DNA from: Symbiodinium natans
Lineage: Eukaryota; Sar; Dinophyceae; Suessiales; Symbiodiniaceae
Direction: 5' to 3'
Assembly (NCBI GenBank): GCA_905221605.1
Contig: CAJNDS010002817.1
Coordinates: forward strand, 197,121-219,620
DNA: 22,500 bases
In this document: piece by piece, positions 1-5,900 of the stretch
Position numbering within the stretch: the stretch's first letter is position 1
How the letters are laid out: every line of letters starts with the position of its first letter
The notes under the pieces: generated by a model
Seen by the model: the letters and a program-made list of their open reading frames with translations, nothing else
Databases searched by the model: none
Told to the model about the DNA's origin: nothing
Program-made: the position numbers and the translations under genes

Positions 1-132
1 GTTGGCCTTGGAAGCACTTGTCTCTAACCCTATGCCCTAAAACTCCAAGCCCCAAACCCCAAACCCTAAACCCCAAACGCTAAACCCTAAACCCAAAAAC
101 CTAAACCCCAAACCCCAAAACCCTAGCAGCCC

Positions 133-410
133 TAACAGCTCGATCGCACAAGTGCTTCCTGGCGGCCGGTACATCTGCGGTGCCAGCTTCTCCCCTTGAA
201 GGCGGCTTGAAGCAAGGTTGAGTTTCCGAAGTCCTAAACCCTAAACCCTAGCCCTAAACCCTAAACCCTAAACCCTAAACCCTAAACCCTAAATCCTAAA
301 CCCTAAGCCAGGTTCTGCGGTCCCCAACCCAAACTTGTTGGGCACACCGAGCACGGGAGTCGTGCACAGCATGCGAGTGCCAGAGCGTGAGGGTGTGGAA
401 AGGAGGGCTT
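133..410 (+). other. Two exon-like unique islands among telomere-like repeats
   Basis: Islands 139-232 and 307-400 interrupt the heptamer repeats. Both follow an AG (AACAG at 133-138, GCCAG at about 307) and have open forward frames: RSHKCFLAAGTSAVPASP-like in the first, and NLLGTPSTGVVHSMRVPERE in the second. A GT follows each (near 213 and near 391). I recognise no domain. They resemble the confirmed exon islands of the PPPDE gene in size and setting, but coding is unproven. Confidence 0.2.
233..304 (-). repeat. Telomere-like (CCCTAAA) block
   Basis: About ten near-perfect CCCTAAA units with single variants (one GCCCTAA, one ATCCTAA). Minus is used here for the C-rich strand reading left to right. 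Confidence 0.9.
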
Positions 411-575
411 AGGGTTTAGGGTTTAGGGTTTGGAGTTTAGGGTTTAGGGTTTAGGGCTAGGGTTTAGGATTGTTTGGGGTTCAGGGTTCAGGGTGTGCGG
501 TTTAGGGTAACGAGGGTTTGTGTTTAGGGTTTAGGGCTAGGGTTTAGGGTCTAGGGTCCAGGGTTCATGGTGACG
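410..575 (+). repeat. Degenerate TTTAGGG block
   Basis: TTTAGGG units opposite in orientation to the preceding block, mixed with GGTTCAGGG, GGGCTAGGG and other point variants. Confidence 0.85.
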
Positions 576-921
576 AGGGTTGAGGGCAGAATTTCAGGCA
601 GCTTAGGGCGTTCAGGAGGGGGCTTGTGTGGGGGGTTCAATGTTTTAGGGGCTTTAGGCTTGAGGCAATAGGCTTTTAGGTCGTAGGGTAACCCCAAACC
701 CTAAACCCTAAACCCTCAACCTTCAGGGTTTTGGCGGGGCTTGGGGGCTAAACAGCCTTGACTGGGGTCGAAGGGTTCCAGGGTTTCGGGTTTCAGGGTT
801 TCAGGGTGAATATTCAGGGATTCAGGGTTTAAGCACATTTCTTGAGGCTTTGGGGCCCCCGACACCCCAAAGTACAGCTTCTGCTGTTTTTGGGCCCCTC
901 AAACTGTAAGCCCTAAGTCCT
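576..921. repeat. Heavily decayed heptamer-derived sequence
   Basis: GGGTTCAGGG, GGGTTTCAGGG and AGGCTTTAGG motifs show that most of this stretch descends from TTTAGGG repeats, with a short CCCTAAA return at 694-715. I see no gene in it. Confidence 0.6.
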
Positions 922-1008
922 GAACCCTAACCCCTAAACCCTAAACCCTAAACCCCAAACCCTAAACCCTAAACCCTAAACCCTAAACCCTAAACCCTAA
1001 ACCCTAAT
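922..1008 (-). repeat. Telomere-like (CCCTAAA) block
   Basis: Units become purer from left to right; the last eight are perfect CCCTAAA. Confidence 0.9.
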
Positions 1009-1009
1009 A

Positions 1010-1128
1010 AACGGTTCCGGGAGGGCTTCCTTCGAAAGTACCCTGGGGCGGCAGGATGAAGCTGTGGTCGGGCTCGAAGACTCCGCGCACGTACCAGGCA
1101 AAGTTACCGGGGTATCACTTCTGGAGTC
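1010..1128 (+). other. Exon-like island, product unknown
   Basis: A G+C-rich unique stretch between two CCCTAAA blocks. After GGCGGCAG (ends about 1054) a forward frame reads MKLWSGSKTPRTYQ and ends at CAG followed by GCAAAG, an excellent GC-type donor. Another forward frame (DEAVVGLEDSAH) ends at a GT. The reverse strand has a protein-like reading (NFAWYVRGVFEPDHSF), but it lacks an acceptor that avoids an in-frame TGA. Only one of these can be real. Confidence 0.25.
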
Positions 1129-1134
1129 CTGAAG

Positions 1135-1285
1135 CCCTAAACCCTAAACCCTAAACCCTAAACCCTAAACCCTAAACCCTAAACCCTAAACCCTAAACCC
1201 TAAACCCTAAACCCTAAACCCTAAACCCTAAACCTACACCCTAAACCCTAAACCCTAAACACTAACACCTAAACCCTAAACCCTA
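1135..1285 (-). repeat. Long telomere-like (CCCTAAA) block
   Basis: About 14 perfect heptamers (1135-1232), then a tail with ACACCCTAA and AACACTAAC variants. It is one of the two longest pure arrays in the window. Confidence 0.92.
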
Positions 1286-1619
1286 GTCCTGAACCCTCAT
1301 CCCGCAACCCGAAACCCTCCACCCTCCAGTTTAGGGTTTAGGGAAAGCTTAGGGTCTTGGGTTTAGGGTTGAGGGACCGTCAGCCCGAGTCAGAGGTGTT
1401 TTCTGAGGGTTGTAAGGTTTGGTGTTCAGGATTCAGGGCTTTAAGGCCTTTTGGGGCTTAGAGCCCTAAGCCCTAAAGAGTTTGGCTCCAGTTTTCTTGT
1501 TGAACATCCCTTTGTCTTGCCACACGGAACCGACCCGCAAGCCACTCGGTCATTCGGTCCACGGCTTAGAGGGCGGTAGGGTTTAGAACTCAGGGTCTCG
1601 GGGTTGGGCCTAAACCCAA

Positions 1620-1720
1620 AGCCCTAAACCCTAAACCCGAAACCCGAAACCCTAAATCCTAAACCCTAAACCCTAAGCCCTAAACCCTAAATCCTAAACC
1701 CGAAACCCTAAACTCTAAAC
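1620..1720 (-). repeat. Variant-rich CCCTAAA block
   Basis: CCCTAAA mixed with CCCGAAA, TCCTAAA and CTCTAAA substitutions, consistent with an older array. Confidence 0.85.
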
Positions 1721-1722
1721 GT

Positions 1723-1806
1723 ATGGCGGCCGGCGGAGCTCTTGAAACGGAGCCGAGCGCAGCATCGGTTCTTAATGCTGCCTCCTGTCAGTCGCCGCTG
1801 GCATAG
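1723..1806 (+). CDS. Possible first exon or small reading frame (27 codons plus stop)
   Basis: ATG at 1723 opens MAAGGALETEPSAASVLNAA and continues to a TAG at 1804 inside the start of a TTTAGGG block. The Ala-rich start resembles an N-terminus, and a GT at 1791 could be a donor. It stands alone between repeat blocks. No family is recognisable. Confidence 0.2.
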   Translation: MAAGGALETEPSAASVLNAASCQSPLA

Positions 1807-1813
1807 GGTTCAG

Positions 1814-1895
1814 GGTTTAGGGTTTAGGGTTTAGGGTTTAGGGTTTAGGGTTTAGGGTTTAGGGTTTAGGGACCCTAAGCTCTAAACCCTAAAGA
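1814..1895 (+). repeat. TTTAGGG block meeting CCCTAAA head to head
   Basis: Eight perfect TTTAGGG units (1814-1869) run directly into GACCCTAAGCTCTAAACCC. G-strand followed by C-strand on the same strand is the arrangement made by joining two telomere ends. Confidence 0.85.
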
Positions 1896-1936
1896 TCTGG
1901 GGGAGCGGAGCCGTCTTTGGTTTAGGGCTTGGGATC

Positions 1937-2030
1937 CCTAAACCCTAAACCCTAAACCCTAAAAAACCCAAACCCCAAACACTAAACCCTAAACCCTCAG
2001 CCCCAAGCCCTAAGCCCTAAAGCCCCAAAC
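1937..2030 (-). repeat. Degenerate CCCTAAA block
   Basis: Four good units, then CCCCAAA, ACACTAAA and AGCCCTAA variants. Confidence 0.8.
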
Positions 2031-2045
2031 CCACCTCCTCTGGAG

Positions 2046-2096
2046 GTGATCCTGGCTGCCTCGGAACTGGGACCCTATGTGCCAGGTCTTGGGCAG
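2046..2096 (+). other. Exon-like island upstream of the PPPDE exons
   Basis: After TCTGGAG a forward frame reads VILAASELGPYVPGLGQ, ending at GGGCAG followed by GC, or earlier at CCAG followed by GTCTTG. Phase 0 at both ends would allow joining to the His-motif exon at 2910, but the peptide lacks the VYDL-like strand expected at the start of a PPPDE domain. The reverse strand is also open (PYWGLPKTWHIGSQFRG). Its relation to the downstream gene is a guess. Confidence 0.2.
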
Positions 2097-2119
2097 GCCC
2101 CAGTACGGGCTTCTGAGGG

Positions 2120-2176
2120 TTCAGGGTTTAGGGTTTCGGGTTTAGGGTTTAGGGTTTGGGGTTTAGGGTTTAGGGT
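2120..2176 (+). repeat. TTTAGGG block
   Basis: About seven units with TTTCGGG and TTTGGGG variants. Confidence 0.85.
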
Positions 2177-2440
2177 TACGACTTAGCGCTTTTGGTCTTC
2201 CTACCGAAATTTCCTCGAACTGGTCCGTTTGCAAGACTCCGTGAACTCGGAATCCAGAGCCCCGAACCCCAAATTTTGTAGGGGGTTCATGCCCTTAAGG
2301 ACCCTATATCCAAACTTTGCCAGCATCCTCCCAAGACATACAGCGACCTTAAGCTTTCCACAGCCCCTCCCATCCAAACACCTATAAACCCCGGAACCTT
2401 CCAAGCCTTGAACTAGGGGTTGTCGAGGGCGCAAACCCTG
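2177..2440. other. Unique island of 260 bases, no gene assigned
   Basis: A non-repeat stretch with moderate GC between TTTAGGG blocks. A forward frame (YDLALLVFLPKFPRTGP, continuing to a TAG near 2279) and a reverse 77-codon frame are both open. Codon choice looks random in both. I see no motif and assign no function. Confidence 0.3.
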
Positions 2441-2446
2441 GTTCTG

Positions 2447-2507
2447 TAGGGTTTAGGGTTTAGGGTTTAGGGTTTAGGGTTTAGGGTTTAGGGTTTAGGG
2501 TTTAGGG
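2447..2507 (+). repeat. Telomere-like (TTTAGGG) block
   Basis: Eight to nine perfect units in forward orientation. Confidence 0.92.
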
Positions 2508-2563
2508 CCCCTACACCCAAGACTCAAGAGGCCCCACAAGGCCCTGAAAGGCTTCCCTCGCCA

Positions 2564-2564
2564 C

Positions 2565-2595
<31 letters not shown>

Positions 2596-2744
2596 AAAAA
2601 CCCTAAACCCTAAACCCCAAACCCCTAAACCCTAAAAACCCTAAACCCTAAACCCTAAACCCTAAACCCTAAACCCTAAACCCTAAACCCTAAACCCTAA
2701 ACCCTAAACCCTAAACCCTAAACTCTAAGCCCCCCCAAAAAAAA
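2564..2744 (-). repeat. C-run, A-run, (CCCTAAA)n, C-run, A-run
   Basis: A 22-base C run (2564-2585) and a 15-base A run (2586-2600) lead straight into about 17 CCCTAAA-type units, which end in a 7-base C run and an 8-base A run. The heptamer array is therefore bracketed by homopolymers of the same two bases it is built from. Confidence 0.9.
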
Positions 2745-2814
2745 GCAAGCCGCGAGGCACCCAAAAGAAACTCTCAAGCCTAGAGGAATGCAGCTTCTGG
2801 TTCAGAGTTGGGGT

Positions 2815-2882
2815 TTGGCGTTCAGGGTCTAGGGTTTAGGGTTCAGGGTTTAAGGTTTAGGGTTTAGGGTTTAGGGTTTCGG
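2815..2882 (+). repeat. TTTAGGG block just before the His-motif exon
   Basis: Forward-orientation units with TTCAGGG variants. Each TTTAGGG supplies the T-rich, AG-then-G pattern also used at the inferred exon acceptors. Confidence 0.85.
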
Positions 2883-2909
2883 GGTTCCCTGAGCCCCAAG
2901 CCCGAAGAG

Positions 2910-2944
2910 GCGTACCACACCTCGATCTTGATCGACAACGTGGA
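2910..2944 (+). CDS. PPPDE gene, exon with catalytic His motif
   Basis: This island reads AYHTSILIDNVE. The HTS histidine (codon 2916-2918) corresponds to the catalytic His of PPPDE isopeptidases. The same frame is open upstream as SPKPEE from 2892, so the exon may begin earlier; I chose 2910 because AG precedes it and G follows, as at most other sites here. The exon is taken to end at 2944, inside the Glu codon, with a GC donor at 2945-2946; the first base of the next exon then completes GAG. The match depends on joining to the 4270 exon, which continues the family motif as VEYEFGGGG. Confidence 0.65.
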
Positions 2945-5900
2945 GCGCCTCGGCCCTCCTACCACCTACAGGGTTAACCTTGCTTTTTTCTTAGGGTTGA
3001 GGATTTAGGGGTTAGGGTTTAGGGGTTTAGGGTTTGGGGGTTTAGGGTGTAGGGTTTGGGTTTTCCCGGGCTTTATAGGGAAATTATCATATGTTTGGTT
3101 TATTGGGCTCAGGGCTACCAAGGTAGAATAACCCTAAACCCTAAACCCTAAACCCTAAACCCTAAACCCTAAACCCTAACCCTAAACCCTAAACCCTAAA
3201 CCCTAAACCCTAAACCCTAAACCCTAAACCCTAAACCCAAAACGCGGGTCAAGTGGCTTTCCAAAAGAGTTGTGCTATTTGGGGTTTGGGAGCTCTCTCC
3301 CGAAGCCAAACCTAAACCCCGGGAACCCTGACCGCTCCTGACCCCTGAACCCGAAACCCATTATTTCATCGCCAGGGCTGGTGGTCCAAAAGATGCTTTG
3401 ACGGCCGCGTGCGCGACGGCCAAGGCTGACGCCTCTGCCCCGAGGATCACGACACAGGTGAACGATGCCTCCGGCCTTCAAGGCGCCTGCATTCTCCGGG
3501 CTAGGGTCGATCGTGGATGCAAGGGCCGGCACTGGCGTGATCAATCCACTGCGCGGGCTGCCCCCGGCGATGCACCGGGTAGCCACGCTGGACAGGCTTC
3601 GGCCGCGTGTGGTGTACGTCCACCGCATGAGCCCGTCGCCGAGTCGCGCCTATTGTTTCAAAGGCGAGCCAAAGAGCGTCTCGTGCTGCACGGAACTCTG
3701 TGTCCCACCTGATTGCCTCGGTCCTCGAGACCATCGATAGATGCTTGTCATTACAGACCTCTTCGCAGGTCTATGGGCATAAAAGCGTCATTGTACTCTA
3801 GAGTCTCCGTGGCATCAAGTAAACTACCCACAACGCCCCTCGGATGTCCTGTACAAGTCCCAATACAAAACCTTAATCGAGGTTTCAGCGCCCCATTAGA
3901 CGATCCTCTCCACCACGTAGTCTTCTGTTCGGAATCTCGGGACAGGATCAGGGTGCACGGTTGTCGTACAGGCATCTAAATCCCCTATTGGTTGGAGGTA
4001 CATTGTAAGAGGTATTTCCCACATGTTTGGCAAGCTAACCCTGGTGTAGGTATCCTCGGACCACGCGTAGTGTACGCAGCGGTCAACAGGAGTCTGAAGG
4101 AATCGGAGCAGGCGCCAACGCGCGCTAGCAGCACACACCGCGCACGACCATGAAGAAAAACAAAACCCTAAACCCTGAAAACTGAACTCGAAACCCTAAA
4201 CCCTAAACCCGGACCCTGTGAGCCCTGACTCCTCAACCTCCGACCCTCGACATCGAGCCCTTGCTGAAGGTACGAGTTCGGAGGTGGCGGGATCAACGTG
4301 AGTGCAGCCCTCAGTGCTGTCTGGAGACTGCAGCTGTTCAGGGTCCAGGGGTTTAGGGTTTAGGGTTTAGAGTTTAGGGTTTAGGGTTTAGGGTTCGGGT
4401 TTAGAGTTTTGGGCTCTTGTTAAGGAGCTTAAAATCAAGTCACCAGAATGGGGTGATGTAGCAAATAGTCTTGTGCCCGTACTGTGGCAGCCTAGCTCAA
4501 GTTCCCTATCTGAAGCCGAGCAGTTCGACCCGATAATTCCTTGAACCCTACGAGATCCTTCACCTCAATGTACTGTTTGCCTAGAACCCGCAAAGAACAA
4601 AGAATAAGTATCCCTAGATGGCCCTTATACATTTATATGGAAGATGATCTTTTGGGGCTTAGGGTTTAGGGTTTAGGGTTTAGGGCGATAGGGACAGAAG
4701 TCCCTGTAAGCTCTCACAAAAGCCACACACGAGCCTGAGCCCCAAACCCTAAAGCCTAAACCCACTTAGGGTTTCGGGTTTAGGGTTTAGGGTCTAGAAG
4801 GGTTTATAGGGGTCCAGGGTCTAGGCTGTCAATCGTGCCTTACCGGCCGGAGCGACGGACAGCCCCTAAACCCTAGAACGTAAACGCTTAAGCCCTTCCG
4901 GGTTTAGGGTTTACACCCTAAACCCTAAACCCCAAACCCCAAACCCCAAACCCTAAGCCCTAAACCCTCAACCCTTGGTACCTATTGGGTTTAGGACTGC
5001 TGCGTCGAAGGCCAGGGTCCCGTGAGCCACCGACGCTTCAGCCGTGGGCACGAGCAGCGCTGCCAGAATTGGGTTCGGGGATTTAGAGTCTGTGCTTCGG
5101 CTAAGCCCTCAACCCTGAACTTTTCAAGGCTTGCCCAACGCCCTTTAGGGTTTAGGGTTTAGGGTTTAGGGTTTAGGGTTTAGGGTTTAGGGTTTAGGGT
5201 TTATCCTAAACCCTGAACTTTTCAAGGCTTCTCCAGGGGCAGAAAGAGTTTGTTTTGTTTTGCTTTTTATTCTGGTTCTGGGGTTTAGGGTTTAGGGTTT
5301 AGGGTTTAGGGTTCAGTGGTCTATGGGCTGAATGAGTTAATTACGGGTTGAGAATCTGAAGGTCGGGGGATGGCAAGGGCCCAACGCCCTTTAGGGGTTA
5401 GGGTTTAGGGTTTAGGGTTTAGGGTTTAGGGTTTAGGGTGTCCAGACCTCAAACCCTAGACTTGAACATACTCCCATTACTCCCCAAGGCTCCCTAAGCT
5501 TGCCTGGGGTTCCCTGGTGCCACCCCCACGAACCCCCTTAAGGACCCCTTAATGTACCTAAAACCCTGAACCCTAAACCCTAAACCCTAAACCCTAAACC
5601 CTAAACCCTAAACCCTAAACCCCAATCCACCCTAAACCCCGAACCCTAAACCCTCAACTCCGAACCTCTAAGCCTCACGTAAACCCTCAACCCTCGACCT
5701 CCCAACCTTAAACCTTAACCCCCCAAGTACAACCCCCCCCCCCCCCCCCAAAACCCTAAACCCTAAAACCCTAAAACCCTAAACCCTAAACCCTAAACCC
5801 TAGACCCTAAACCCTAAACCCTAAACCCCAAAACCCCAAACCCCAAACCCCAAACCCCACACCCGAAAGCCTAAAGCCTAAAGCCTAAAGCCTAAAGCCT

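Noticed and set aside
1010-1125. Reverse-strand exon reading NFAWYVRGVFEPDHSF
   Set aside because: The only nearby acceptor puts an in-frame TGA directly upstream; a forward exon with a strong GC donor fits better.
1-2880. A true chromosome end
   Set aside because: Heptamers occur in both orientations across the whole window, are separated by unique islands, and carry many variants; no terminal array is present.
3501-3734. Integrase C-terminal fragment on the reverse strand
   Set aside because: The resemblance is confined to a few residues, and the order relative to the chromodomain-like piece is reversed; mentioned only as part of a weak relic call.
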